Part shown: in pieces, positions 8,128 to 16,578 of the stretch | Layout: each line of letters begins with the position of its first letter | How positions within the stretch are numbered: the first letter of the stretch is position 1 | Source of the DNA: Vicinamibacterales bacterium | GTDB taxonomy: Bacteria > Acidobacteriota > Vicinamibacteria > Vicinamibacterales > UBA2999 | Assembly: GCA_041659285.1 (NCBI GenBank) | Contig: JBAZYO010000019.1 | Location: forward strand, 12,888 to 76,887 | Direction: 5' to 3' | DNA length: 64,000 nucleotides | The notes under the pieces: generated by a model | The model's database searches: none | Told to the model about the DNA's origin: nothing | Seen by the model: only the letters and a program-made list of their open reading frames with translations | Position numbers and translations under genes: made by a program

Positions 8128-8733
8128 ATGGCAGTGACAGCAGCACAGGTCAAGGAACTGCGCGACAAGACCGGCGCAGGCATGATGGATTGCAAGTCCG
8201 CGCTCGACGAGACGGGCGGCGACATCGACAAGGCGGTGGACGTCCTTCGCAAGAAGGGCCTCGCCCAGGCCGCCAAGCGCGCCGGCCGCCTCGCCAAGGA
8301 CGGCGTCATCGGCCACTACATCCACATGGGCGGCAAGGTCGGCGTGCTGGTGGAAGTGAACTGCGAGACCGACTTCGTGGCGCGCACGCCGGACTTCCAG
8401 ACCCTGGCCAAGGAAATTGCCATGCACATCGCCGCGGCCAGCCCGCTGGTGGTGCGCCGTGAGGACCTCGCCGCCGACGCCCTCGACAAGGAACGCGAGA
8501 TCTACCGCGCCCAGTTCGCGGCCTCGGGCAAGCCCGCCAACGTGATCGACAAGATCGTCGAAGGCAAGCTTGACAGCTACTACTCGCAGGTCTGCCTGAT
8601 GGACCAGCCGTCGGTGCGCGACCCGAACGTCACCATCAAGCAGATGGTGGCCGCCGCCACGGCCAAGACCGGCGAGAACGTCACGGTGACCCGCTTCGTG
8701 CGCTTCAAGCTCGGCGAAACGGCCGAAGGCTAA
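8128..8733 (+). CDS. tsf: translation elongation factor Ts (short form)
   Basis: EF-Ts is the nucleotide-exchange factor for EF-Tu. The N-terminal UBA-like domain has the signature V-K-E-L-R-D-K-T-G-A-G-M-M-D-C-K-S-A-L (residues 8-26), followed by the core with E-V-N-C-E-T-D-F-V-A-R near residue 76. At 201 residues it is the compact form, as in cyanobacteria and Thermus, lacking the duplicated core half of the E. coli protein. GAGGAG lies 8-13 bases before the ATG. The order rpsB-tsf-pyrH-frr is the conserved bacterial arrangement. Confidence 0.96.
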   Translation: MAVTAAQVKELRDKTGAGMMDCKSALDETGGDIDKAVDVLRKKGLAQAAKRAGRLAKDGVIGHYIHMGGKVGVLVEVNCETDFVARTPDFQTLAKEIAMHIAAASPLVVRREDLAADALDKEREIYRAQFAASGKPANVIDKIVEGKLDSYYSQVCLMDQPSVRDPNVTIKQMVAAATAKTGENVTVTRFVRFKLGETAEG

Positions 8734-8813
8734 GGTGCCTAGGGTGCCTAAGGGGCCTGGGGTGCGAACCGCACTCTAGGCACATTAGGCACCTTAGGCC
8801 CCTTAGGCACCTT
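8734..8813. repeat. imperfect inverted repeat of GGTGCCTA / TAGGCACC words
   Basis: The gap between tsf and pyrH is almost wholly built of variants of one octamer: GGTGCCTA and GGGGCCT words on the left half (8734-8765) and TAGGCACC / AGGCCCCTTAGG words on the right half (8771-8812), around a short GCGAACCGC centre. The transcript could fold into a long imperfect hairpin. The right edge abuts a TATAAT. Related words occur near 6140-6240. Confidence 0.65.
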
Positions 8814-8814
8814 G

Positions 8815-8820
8815 TATAAT
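8815..8820 (+). promoter_or_regulatory. -10 box of pyrH promoter, leaderless arrangement
   Basis: A perfect TATAAT lies 6 bases before GTG 8827, so transcription should begin at or within a base of the start codon. No good -35 box is visible; the position it would occupy falls inside the inverted repeat. Confidence 0.55.
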
Positions 8821-8826
8821 CCTTCC

Positions 8827-9561
8827 GTGCCTTCCGACCCGTCGTCTCCCCCTCCCCACTACAAGCGCATCCTTTTGAAGTTGTCGGGCGAAGCCCTGAT
8901 GGGCGACCAGCCCTACGGCATCGACCCGGCGATTGCCACGCGCATTGCCCAGGACATCGCCGAAATCCAGGGCCTGGGTGTGCAGACCGCCGTGGTCATC
9001 GGCGGCGGCAACATCTTCCGCGGGCTGGCGGCCAGCGCCCGGGGCATGGACCGTTCGACGGGCGACTACATGGGCATGCTGGCCACGGTGATCAACGCCC
9101 TGGCGCTGCAGGACGCCCTGGAACACAACGGCGTCCCGACGCGCGTGCTGACCGCCATTGAAATGCGCGCGGTCGCCGAGCCGTTCATTCGCCGCCGCGC
9201 GGTGCGCCACCTCGAGAAAGGCCGGGTCGTGGTGTTCGCCGCCGGCACCGGCAATCCGTATTTCACGACCGACACCGCGGCGGCGCTGCGCGCCATGGAA
9301 ATGAAGGCCGAAGTCATTCTGAAGGGCACCAAGGTGGACGGCATTTATACCGCCGACCCCCACAAGGATCCCACCGCCACGCGCTATGACACGATTTCGT
9401 ACCTGCAGGTGCTGCAGGCGCGCCTTCAGGTCATGGACGCGACCGCGATTTCTCTCTGCATGGACAACAAGCTGCCGATCCTGGTCTTCAACCTCAAGAC
9501 GCCGGGCAACATCCGCCGTGTCGTGATGGGCGAGACGATCGGGACTCTCGTCACGGCATAG
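8827..9561 (+). CDS. pyrH: uridylate kinase (UMP kinase)
   Basis: UMP kinase phosphorylates UMP to UDP in pyrimidine synthesis and belongs to the amino-acid-kinase fold, unlike eukaryotic UMP/CMP kinases. The core begins Y-K-R-I-L-L-K-L-S-G-E-A-L-M-G and continues with V-I-G-G-G-N-I-F-R-G, G-M-L-A-T-V-I-N, and D-A-T-A-I-S-L-C-M-D near the end. I prefer GTG 8827 (244 residues) to the in-frame TTG at 8812 because the latter lies across the TATAAT. The N-terminal 15 residues are Ser/Pro-rich and not conserved. Confidence 0.94.
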   Translation: MPSDPSSPPPHYKRILLKLSGEALMGDQPYGIDPAIATRIAQDIAEIQGLGVQTAVVIGGGNIFRGLAASARGMDRSTGDYMGMLATVINALALQDALEHNGVPTRVLTAIEMRAVAEPFIRRRAVRHLEKGRVVVFAAGTGNPYFTTDTAAALRAMEMKAEVILKGTKVDGIYTADPHKDPTATRYDTISYLQVLQARLQVMDATAISLCMDNKLPILVFNLKTPGNIRRVVMGETIGTLVTA

Positions 9562-9580
9562 CCAACAAGGTATCGAAATC

Positions 9581-10150
9581 ATGGATGTCAGCGACCTCAA
9601 GGGTTTGTTCGTGGAAGTGAAGAAGCGCATGGACACGCACATCGAATTCGCGCGCAAGGAACTGGCCGGCGTGAGAACCGGCCGCGCCTCGACCGGCATG
9701 CTCGAGGGCGTGCAGGTCGAAGCGTATGGATCGAAGGTGCCCCTTAACCAGGTGGCCACCCTGTCCATCCCCGAACCGGCGTTGATCGTGGCCCAGCCGT
9801 TCGACCCGTCGATCATGCCGGCGCTCGAGCGCGCGATTCGGCTCTCCGACCTCGGCCTGAATCCTGCCTCCGACGGCAAGGTGCTGCGCATCCCGATTCC
9901 GTCGCTCACCGATGAACGGCGCAAGGAGCTGTCGCGGCACGTGCACAAGATGGCCGAAGAGGGCCGCAATCACGTCCGCGTCGTGCGGCGCGACGCCAAC
10001 GACAAGCTGAAGAAGATGCTCAAGGAGCATCAGATCTCCGAAGACGACGAGAAGCGCGCGCTCGAAGAGGTGCAGAAGCTGACCGACATCCACGTTAAGG
10101 CGATCGACGACCTGCAGGCCAAGAAGGACCAGGAGTTGCTTGGCCGATAG
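9581..10150 (+). CDS. frr: ribosome recycling factor
   Basis: RRF, with EF-G, splits the post-termination ribosome. The 189-residue protein matches the family in length and motifs: F-A-R-K-E-L-A-G-V-R-T-G-R-A-S near residues 24-38, G-S-K-V-P-L-N-Q-V-A-T near 52, the hinge near L-G-L-N-P-A-S-D-G near 95, and R-R-D-A-N-D-K-L-K-K near 140. It lies 19 bases after pyrH and its last 11 bases are shared with the threonine synthase gene. Confidence 0.96.
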   Translation: MDVSDLKGLFVEVKKRMDTHIEFARKELAGVRTGRASTGMLEGVQVEAYGSKVPLNQVATLSIPEPALIVAQPFDPSIMPALERAIRLSDLGLNPASDGKVLRIPIPSLTDERRKELSRHVHKMAEEGRNHVRVVRRDANDKLKKMLKEHQISEDDEKRALEEVQKLTDIHVKAIDDLQAKKDQELLGR

Positions 10151-11318
10151 CTTCTTCACGCACCTCGAGTGCGGCAGCGGGTGCGGCGCGGGCCCCTTCG
10201 ATCCGCGCGGCATCCATTTCCTCTGCCCGTCCTGCAAGCTGCCCTTGCTGGCCCGTTACGACCTGACGGCGGCACGGGCGTGGAAGAAAGAGTCGTTGAC
10301 CGGCCGCGCGCCGACGATGTGGCGGTATCGCGAGATGATGCCGCTGCTCGCCGGCGACGAACCGGTTACGCTCGGCGAAGGTTTCACGCCGCTCATCCAC
10401 GCCAAACGGCTCGGCGCCACGCTCGGCCTCGAGCGGTTGCTGATCAAGGACGAATCGCTCAACCCGACCAACACGTTCAAGGCCCGCGGCCTCTCGGCTG
10501 CAATTTCCCGGGCCCGCGCGCTCGGCGCCACGACGGTGTTCCTGCCCACGGCGGGGAACGCGGGGAATGCGGCGGCCGCCTACGCCGCCGCCGCCGGGAT
10601 GAAGTGCGAAGTGTTCATCCCGAAAGACGCCAAGCAGCCATTCATTGACGAATGCCGCTTGGACGGCGCCAACGTCACGCTGGTCGCAGGCCTGATCACC
10701 GACGCCGGAAAGGTGGCGACCGAGACCGCCAAACCGCTCGGGTGGTACGAAGTCTCGACGTTCCGGGAACCCGGCCGGTGTGAAGGCAAGAAGACCATGG
10801 GCTACGAACTGGCCGAACAACTTGGCTGGACGCTGCCCGACTGGATCATTTATCCCACCGGCGGCGGCACCGGCATGGTCGGCATGTGGAAGGCCTTTGC
10901 GGAGCTCGAAGCCATCGGCTGGCTGACCTCGATGCGGCGCCCGAAGATGGTCTCGGTCCAGACCGACGGGTGCGCACCGATCATCCGCGCATTTCACAGC
11001 GGCGCCGAAACCGCCGGCACCTGGGACAACGCCCACACCGTTGCCGACGGCCTGCGCGTGCCGCGCGCCATCGCTGACTTCCTGGTGCTGCGCGCCATTC
11101 GCGAAAGCGGCGGCACCGCCGTCTCGGTGTCCGATGCCCAGATGGTCGAAGACATGATCGCGATCGGCAGCAATGAAGGCGTCTCGGCGGCCCCCGAGGG
11201 CGGAGCGGCCTTGAGCGCCATTCGCAAGCTGGCTGCCGATGGCACGATCCAGCCGCACGAAACCGTCGTGCTCTTCAACACCGGCGGCGCGCTGAAGTAT
11301 CTCGACGTCCTGCGCTGA
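10140..11318 (+). CDS. thrC: threonine synthase
   Basis: A PLP-dependent enzyme that converts O-phosphohomoserine to threonine. The 392-residue protein has an N-terminal zinc-ribbon-like stretch (C-G-S-G-C ... C-P-S-C, about 10-32), the substrate loop L-G-E-G-F-T-P-L, the PLP lysine in N-P-T-N-T-F-K-A-R-G, and the phosphate-binding G-N-A-G-N-A-A-A. It starts at TTG 10140 inside the end of frr, so the two are probably translationally coupled, an unusual neighbour for frr. Threonine dehydratase-type members share the fold; the zinc-ribbon start and length favour threonine synthase. Confidence 0.88.
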   Translation: MADSFFTHLECGSGCGAGPFDPRGIHFLCPSCKLPLLARYDLTAARAWKKESLTGRAPTMWRYREMMPLLAGDEPVTLGEGFTPLIHAKRLGATLGLERLLIKDESLNPTNTFKARGLSAAISRARALGATTVFLPTAGNAGNAAAAYAAAAGMKCEVFIPKDAKQPFIDECRLDGANVTLVAGLITDAGKVATETAKPLGWYEVSTFREPGRCEGKKTMGYELAEQLGWTLPDWIIYPTGGGTGMVGMWKAFAELEAIGWLTSMRRPKMVSVQTDGCAPIIRAFHSGAETAGTWDNAHTVADGLRVPRAIADFLVLRAIRESGGTAVSVSDAQMVEDMIAIGSNEGVSAAPEGGAALSAIRKLAADGTIQPHETVVLFNTGGALKYLDVLR

Positions 11319-11348
11319 AGGTGTGGCGCCTCAAGGCGGATGCCACGG

Positions 11349-12431
11349 TTAATCGCCGAGGGAGACGCCCAGTGCCCTCGCGGTCCTGAGCAAGTCGTAG
11401 TCGAGAGGGACCGTCTTGGTGCGGCCCACCACGTCGGCGAGCGGAATCGGCACGATGTCGGGCGGGTTGTTGGCGACCATCTTGCCAAACACACCACGCC
11501 TCAGCAGCTCCACGGCGGCGCCGCCAAACCGCGTCGCCAGCACGCGGTCGAACGCCGTCGGGCCGCCGCCGCGCTGCAGGTGGCCGAGCACCACGCATCG
11601 CGCTTCGCGTCCGGTCATTTCCTCGAGCTGCGCCGCGACCGTGTTGCCGACACCGCCGAGCCGCTCCACGTAGCCGGCCCGCGCCGCCTCGCGCACCGTG
11701 AAGGTGCCGCCGACCGGCTTGGCGCCTTCCGCCACCACCACGATGCTGAACTTGGCGCCGAAGGATTCGCGCCGGCGAATGGTGGCCGCGACCTTCTCGA
11801 GGTCGTAGGGAATCTCCGGCATCAGGATCACGTCCGCGCCGCCGGCGATGCCGCCGTGCAGCGCGATCCAGCCGGCGTAGCGCCCCATCACTTCCACGAC
11901 CATGATGCGCTTGTGCGCTTCGGCGGTGGTGTGGAGCCGATCGATGGCCAGCGCCGCGAAGTCCACGGCCGTGTCGAAGCCGAAGCAACTGGTCGTGCCG
12001 ACAATGTCGTTGTCGATCGTCTTCGGCACGCCGACCACCGGAATGCCCTTCAGGTAGAACTGGTGCGCGATGCTGAGCGAGCCGTCACCGCCAATCACGA
12101 CCAGGGCGTTGAGGCCCATCTTGTGGAAGGTGTCCACCACCTTGTCGGAGTAGTCCACCTTGCCCTCCGGTGTGTCCACCGGATACTCGAACGGGTTGCC
12201 ATGATTGGTGGTACCGAGAATGGTTCCGCCAAGGCGCAGGATGCCGGTGACGTCCTTCGGCGTGAGCACGCGCGACCGCGAGGGATCGAGCAGGCCATCG
12301 AAACTGTCTTCGAGGCCCACGACCTCGATGCCGGTGTTATGAGCGGCCTTGACGACGGCGCGAATGACGGCGTTGAGGCCAGGGGCGTCTCCGCCCCCCG
12401 TGAGAACACCGATTTTCTTGACTAAGGGCAC
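11349..12431 (-). CDS. pfkA: 6-phosphofructokinase
   Basis: Phosphorylates fructose 6-phosphate in glycolysis. I choose GTG 12431, which has GAGG 8 bases upstream, over GTG 12476, giving 360 residues. Visible are the nucleotide loop G-G-G-D (12-15), G-G-D-G-S (114-118), the catalytic P-K-T-I-D-N-D (136-142) and M-G-R-Y-A-G-W. The Gly after GGD is the ATP-enzyme residue, whereas Lys137 (Gly in E. coli PfkA) is shared with PPi-type and group III enzymes. This combination suggests a group III ATP-dependent or mixed-substrate enzyme; the phosphoryl donor is not settled by sequence. It is convergent with thrC, 30 bases away. Confidence 0.93.
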   Translation of the reverse strand: MPLVKKIGVLTGGGDAPGLNAVIRAVVKAAHNTGIEVVGLEDSFDGLLDPSRSRVLTPKDVTGILRLGGTILGTTNHGNPFEYPVDTPEGKVDYSDKVVDTFHKMGLNALVVIGGDGSLSIAHQFYLKGIPVVGVPKTIDNDIVGTTSCFGFDTAVDFAALAIDRLHTTAEAHKRIMVVEVMGRYAGWIALHGGIAGGADVILMPEIPYDLEKVAATIRRRESFGAKFSIVVVAEGAKPVGGTFTVREAARAGYVERLGGVGNTVAAQLEEMTGREARCVVLGHLQRGGGPTAFDRVLATRFGGAAVELLRRGVFGKMVANNPPDIVPIPLADVVGRTKTVPLDYDLLRTARALGVSLGD

Positions 12432-12491
12432 GTAGGAATCCTCGAATGTCAGAGCCGGGACGCGAGAATGCCTCACTTTCCGCTCTATTTT

Positions 12492-12500
12492 TGATATTAT
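12492..12500 (+). promoter_or_regulatory. probable extended -10 promoter of tRNA-Ala
   Basis: TGA-TATTAT (12492-12500) fits an extended -10 element. It lies in an AT-rich island 20 bases before the mature tRNA 5' end, which leaves a short leader for RNase P. No convincing -35 box is seen. Confidence 0.45.
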
Positions 12501-12520
12501 CGTTCAGTTGTTGACCTAAC

Positions 12521-12596
12521 GGGCGGCTAGCTCAGCTGGGAGAGCGCAGCGTTCGCAACGCTGAGGTCGGGAGTTCGATCCTCCTGCCGTCCACCA
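12521..12596 (+). tRNA. tRNA-Ala (anticodon CGC)
   Basis: A 76-base cloverleaf can be drawn by eye. Acceptor arms GGGCGGC (12521-12527) and GCCGTCC (12586-12592) pair with one G-U; the D stem is GCTC/GAGC; the anticodon stem CAGCG/CGCTG holds loop TTCGCAA with anticodon CGC, reading GCG alanine codons; the T arm is GGGAG-TTCGATC-CTCCT. The discriminator A is at 12593 and the 3' CCA is encoded (12594-12596). Confidence 0.97.
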
Positions 12597-12624
12597 CCCT
12601 TCGCTCACAATCGCGCGAAGGGTG
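12595..12624 (+). terminator. possible terminator hairpin after tRNA-Ala
   Basis: A perfect 10-base-pair stem, CACCCTTCGC (12595-12604) with GCGAAGGGTG (12615-12624), starts within the encoded CCA end of the tRNA. There is no U-tract, so it may instead guide 3' processing. A second perfect palindrome, CTGCAGT-TCGT-ACTGCAG, lies at 12701-12718. The rest of the 12597-12785 gap shows no gene. Confidence 0.4.
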
Positions 12625-12785
12625 TCCCAACGTAGCGGCGAAGCCGCGAAGGTGGACCGCGAACGCTCGCTCCGAGCTTCGGGTGGCAAGCCCTGCGAAT
12701 CTGCAGTTCGTACTGCAGGTCCAGTCCGTCCCGAACCCCAAAGCAACTTCTCCGCTCTCCATCGAGTCCTAATAGTATGGGTACC

Positions 12786-13451
12786 GTGAGGTTTCTTCTC
12801 GCGTCTCTTGCTCTCCTGGCCGGCTCTGCCGCACTGCTCGCGCAAGCGCCACAGGATGCCACGGCGCTCGCGACAAAGGTGCAACAGCGCTACAATGGCA
12901 TCAAAGACTTCCAGGGCGACTTCGTTCAAACCTATGAGGGCGGCGTGCTCCGCACCAAGACCACCGAGCGCGGGACCGTGGCCATCAAGCGGCCGGGACG
13001 CATGCGATTCACCTACACCAAGCCTGAGCGCAAGGAGTTCGTGTCTGACGGCACGCGGCTGTACACCTACCTGGTGGCCGACAAGCAGGTGATCGTCAGT
13101 CCGGCGCCCGATTCGTCGGACGGGGATATTCCCTCCCTCTTCCTCACCGGCCAGTCGGACCTGGGTCGCGACTACGTGGCGACCTTCACGCCGTTGCCTG
13201 GCGCTGCACCGGGTTTGATCACGCTCAAGCTGGTGCCGAAGAAGCCGCACCCCGACTACGACTCGCTCGGCATCGGCATGGACCCGAAAACCCTGCAGAT
13301 CCAGTTCCTGACCGCGTCCGACAAACAGGGCGGCCGCTCCTCGTTTGCCTTCAGCAACCTGAAGGAGAACCGGGGTTTGACCGATAAAGACTTTGAATTT
13401 CGCATCCCACGCGGCGTGGATGTGGTGACCAATGGTGCACGCTCCCAATAA
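12786..13451 (+). CDS. lolA: outer-membrane lipoprotein carrier protein LolA-like
   Basis: LolA ferries lipoproteins across the periplasm from LolCDE to the outer membrane. The protein has a signal peptide (R-F-L-L-A-S-L-A-L-L-A-G-S-A-A-L-L-A-Q-A) and then the LolA pattern: L-A-T-K-V-Q-Q-R-Y-N near the mature start, F-Q-G-D-F-V-Q, R-P-G-R-M-R-F-T-Y, and F-V-S-D-G-T-R-L-Y-T-Y. I place the start at GTG 12786 because a -10-like TAGTAT (12773-12778) lies 7 bases before it and covers the alternative ATG at 12777. The downstream secretin lipoprotein overlaps its end by 20 bases. Confidence 0.85.
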   Translation: MRFLLASLALLAGSAALLAQAPQDATALATKVQQRYNGIKDFQGDFVQTYEGGVLRTKTTERGTVAIKRPGRMRFTYTKPERKEFVSDGTRLYTYLVADKQVIVSPAPDSSDGDIPSLFLTGQSDLGRDYVATFTPLPGAAPGLITLKLVPKKPHPDYDSLGIGMDPKTLQIQFLTASDKQGGRSSFAFSNLKENRGLTDKDFEFRIPRGVDVVTNGARSQ

Positions 13452-15294
13452 CCCGCCCGGCCGTCCGGCCCGCGCCGCCCTCCTGCTGGCCGTCGTGGTC
13501 ACGCTGACCTCCTGCGCCAGCACCGGCTCCCTCAACGTCGCCCGCGGCGCGGAACGCACGCAGAACTACGACGTCGCCGTCGCCGAGTACAGCAAGCTGC
13601 TCCGCGACCATCCCGACAACCGCGAGGCCCAGCTGGGCCTCGAGCGGGCCAAGCTGCGCGCCTCGCAGGACCACTTCGCCACGGCGCGCCGCCTGGCGTC
13701 CACCGGCAGGCTCGAAGAGGCCATGGTCGAGTACCAACTCGCCTCGGAACTGAACCCCGGTAACGGCGACATCGAACGCGAACTGCAGGAGACGCGCACG
13801 CAGTTGCGCGCCAAGGTGGCGGTCCGCGAAGACGGCAAGACCCGGCTCGAATCGCTGATCGCCCAGAGCCTCGACGCCCCCCTGCCCGGCGCCACGCTGC
13901 CAACCGGCCTCAAGCTTCCAGACAGCCTGGTGTTTCGCGACGCCGGCTCGCGCGACGTCTACTCGGCCATCGGCAAGTTCACGAACCTGAGCGTCCTGTT
14001 CGATCCGGCGTTCCGCGATCAGCCGGTGTCGATCGACCTCCGCGGCGTCTCGCTCGAAGAGGCGCTGACCTCGGTGTCGACGACCACCCGCAACTTCTGG
14101 CGCTCGACGGCGGCCAACACCATCACGATCGTCCCCGACACGGCGGCGAAGCGCCGCGAGTACGAAGAGGAGATCGTGCGGACGTTCTACCTGAGCAACG
14201 CCGACCTCAAGGAGACCATCGACATCCTGCGCATTGTCGTGGACGCCCGCCGGCTGGCGGCGATGACCGCGACCAACGCGATCACGATCAAGGACACGCC
14301 CGAGCGCATCACCGCCGCCGGCAAGATCATCGCCGCCATCGACAAGGCGCGCCCGGAAGTCATCATCGACGTCGAACTGCTCGAGGTCAATCGCACCCAC
14401 CTGCACGAGTACGGCCTGCAGGTGGCGTCGCCGACATCATCAGCGACCGGGCCGACCGGGCTCAGCGGCCAGGCCGACGTCAACAAGGATGGACTGTCGC
14501 TTCGCAGTCTCACCAGCCTGACCTCGGCTGACGTGCTGCTCACCAACCTGCCGTCGCTCTACTACCGCCTGCTCAAGAACGACAGTGCGACCCGGATCCT
14601 GGCCAATCCTCAGCTCCGCACGTCGGAAGGCATTCCGGCGCAGGCCCGCTTCGGCGAGCGCGTGCCGGTGCCGGTCACGACCTTCGCGCCGATCGCCGCG
14701 GGCGGCGTGCAGACGCAACCGATCACGTCCTTCAACTACGAACCGATCGGCGTCAACATCGACATCACGCCCCGCATGCACCATGACGATGCGGTGACGC
14801 TGGCGTTGAAGGTGGAGTTGAGCAGCATTTCGGGATCGGGCTTCGGCGGGCTGCCCACCTTCGGCAGCCGCTCGATCAACACCGTGATCCGGCTCAAGGA
14901 CGGCGAAACCAACATGCTCGCAGGCCTGATCCGCGACGAGGAACGCACGTCGCTCGCGAGCATCCCCGGCCTTGGCGACATCCCGGTGATTGGCCGCCTG
15001 TTCGGCTACAACCGCAAGGAAACGCAGGAGACGGACATCATCCTGACGCTGACGCCGCGGATTGTCCGCGTGTTGAGCCTGACCGCGGAGGATCTGCAGC
15101 CGTTCCGGATGGGACGTGACGGCGGCGCGCCGATCACCGACGTGGCGCCGCTGCCAATTCCCCTGCCGGCGCCGGCGCGGCCTCCTGGCGGCGACGAGGC
15201 GGGCGCGACGCCCTCGCTGGCTCCTGCGTTCCCCACGACGACGGGCCCGGCCGTGCCCGTGAAGACGCCGGCGCCGATCAAGCCCAAGGGCTAG
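13432..15294 (+). CDS. lipoprotein with TPR-like N-terminus and secretin domain
   Basis: A 620-residue protein that looks like an outer-membrane secretin but is not part of a visible secretion operon. It has a lipoprotein signal peptide (lipobox L-T-S-C, Cys about 28), two or three TPR-like helices (about 35-135), an STN/N0-like domain (about 155-220), an N1-like domain (about 230-310), and a secretin core ending with I-P-V-I-G-R-L-F and E-T-D-I-I-L-T-L-T-P-R-I-V. The last 60 residues are Pro/Ala-rich. GspD/PilQ/MshL-type proteins share this fold. A pore for type II secretion or a pilus is plausible; the assembly partner is not in the window, although lolA just upstream could serve its lipid-dependent targeting. 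Confidence 0.85.
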   Translation: MVHAPNNPPGRPARAALLLAVVVTLTSCASTGSLNVARGAERTQNYDVAVAEYSKLLRDHPDNREAQLGLERAKLRASQDHFATARRLASTGRLEEAMVEYQLASELNPGNGDIERELQETRTQLRAKVAVREDGKTRLESLIAQSLDAPLPGATLPTGLKLPDSLVFRDAGSRDVYSAIGKFTNLSVLFDPAFRDQPVSIDLRGVSLEEALTSVSTTTRNFWRSTAANTITIVPDTAAKRREYEEEIVRTFYLSNADLKETIDILRIVVDARRLAAMTATNAITIKDTPERITAAGKIIAAIDKARPEVIIDVELLEVNRTHLHEYGLQVASPTSSATGPTGLSGQADVNKDGLSLRSLTSLTSADVLLTNLPSLYYRLLKNDSATRILANPQLRTSEGIPAQARFGERVPVPVTTFAPIAAGGVQTQPITSFNYEPIGVNIDITPRMHHDDAVTLALKVELSSISGSGFGGLPTFGSRSINTVIRLKDGETNMLAGLIRDEERTSLASIPGLGDIPVIGRLFGYNRKETQETDIILTLTPRIVRVLSLTAEDLQPFRMGRDGGAPITDVAPLPIPLPAPARPPGGDEAGATPSLAPAFPTTTGPAVPVKTPAPIKPKG

Positions 15295-15295
15295 G

Positions 15296-16549
15296 TCAGA
15301 CGCGCGCGACCGACGCGCCCAACTTCTGCAGCCGCTCCACCAGCCGGCTGTATCCCCGTTCCACCGTTTCCAACGGCTCGACCCTGCTCTGCCCATCCGC
15401 GGCCAGCGCCGCGGCAATCAACGCCATGCCTGACCGGATGTCGCGGCTGTCGAGGCTCTTGCCACGCAGCTTTCGCGGTCCGGTGACGATGATGCGGTGC
15501 GGGTCGCACAGGAACAGATCCGCGCCCATGCCGCTCATCTGCTCGAGGGCAAACAGGCGCAGTTCGTAGAGCCAATCGTGGACCAGCGTGGTCCCTTCGG
15601 CCTGGGTGGCGAGCACGGTGACGAGGCTGACGAGATCGCTGGGAAAACTGGGCCACAGCCCGGTGGTGATGCGGCCGGCACCGATCAGCCGCGAAGACTC
15701 GACCCGGAACACGTCGTTGTCCTGCACGCACTGGACGTTCATCTTGGCCAGCACCGAGGCCACCACTTCCATGTCCACGGGCCGCGTGCCGCCAATCTCG
15801 ACGTGGCCGCCCGTGATCGCGCCGGTCACGGCCCAACTGCCCGCCTCGATGTAGTCGCCGTACAGCGTCTTCTCGGCGCCGGATCGCCGGCTGACGCCCT
15901 CGACGCGGATGGTGTGCGAGCCCTCGCCCGTCACGCCGACGCCCATCGCGCGAAGGAACTCGCACAGCTCCACCACGTGCGGCTCGCAGGCCGCATGGCG
16001 AATCTCGGAGACACCGGGCGCCGCCGCGGCGGCCAGCAGCGCCGTTTCGGTTCCGGTGACGGAGGCTTCGTCCAGGTAGATCGACGCGGGGTTCAAGCCC
16101 TTGGGCGCCTCGAGCCGGTGCCCGGAGCCGGGCACGACGTGCGCGCCCATGGCCGACAAGGCTTCGAGATGCGTCTTGATGGTGCGCCGGGCCGGAAAGT
16201 CGCCGCCCGGCGGCGCGACGTAGGCGCGGCCGCGCCGGGCCAGCAGCGGGCCCAACAGGAGCACGGATCCGCGCAGCCGGCCGACCAGCGCGCTGTCAGG
16301 CTCGTCCTTGCTCACCTCGACGCAGCGGATGCGCAGTGTCGTGCTGCCGATGCCTTCGACCTCCGCCCCGAGGTCGAGCAGGAGCCGCGCCATCACCTCG
16401 ACGTCCGCGATGCGCGGCATGTTGCGCAACGTGCACCATTCGCTCGTCAACAGGCACGCCGCCATCAGCGGCAGGGCCGCGTTCTTGTTGCCTTCGACGT
16501 CGATACGGCCTTCGATGCGATGGCCGCCTTCAATCACTAGAGTGGACAT
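15296..16549 (-). CDS. murA: UDP-N-acetylglucosamine 1-carboxyvinyltransferase with Asp in place of the catalytic Cys
   Basis: MurA adds enolpyruvate from PEP to UDP-GlcNAc, the first committed step of peptidoglycan synthesis. The 417-residue length is right and the substrate-binding K22-N23 (G-N-K-N-A-A-L) is conserved. The loop that normally reads G-G-C-A-I-G here reads G-G-D-F-P-A (115-120), so the position equivalent to Cys115 is Asp117. An Asp there occurs naturally in Mycobacterium, Chlamydia and Borrelia enzymes, is active, and makes them insensitive to fosfomycin. Last gene of the minus-strand murein block, convergent with the secretin gene 2 bases away. Confidence 0.9.
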   Translation of the reverse strand: MSTLVIEGGHRIEGRIDVEGNKNAALPLMAACLLTSEWCTLRNMPRIADVEVMARLLLDLGAEVEGIGSTTLRIRCVEVSKDEPDSALVGRLRGSVLLLGPLLARRGRAYVAPPGGDFPARRTIKTHLEALSAMGAHVVPGSGHRLEAPKGLNPASIYLDEASVTGTETALLAAAAAPGVSEIRHAACEPHVVELCEFLRAMGVGVTGEGSHTIRVEGVSRRSGAEKTLYGDYIEAGSWAVTGAITGGHVEIGGTRPVDMEVVASVLAKMNVQCVQDNDVFRVESSRLIGAGRITTGLWPSFPSDLVSLVTVLATQAEGTTLVHDWLYELRLFALEQMSGMGADLFLCDPHRIIVTGPRKLRGKSLDSRDIRSGMALIAAALAADGQSRVEPLETVERGYSRLVERLQKLGASVARV

Positions 16550-16578
16550 CTATTGGAACCTGACCCAGTTTGCCCTGC

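Noticed and set aside
12597..12785. A second tRNA or tRNA remnant after tRNA-Ala
   Set aside because: Palindromes are present but no cloverleaf with paired acceptor, anticodon and T arms can be drawn.
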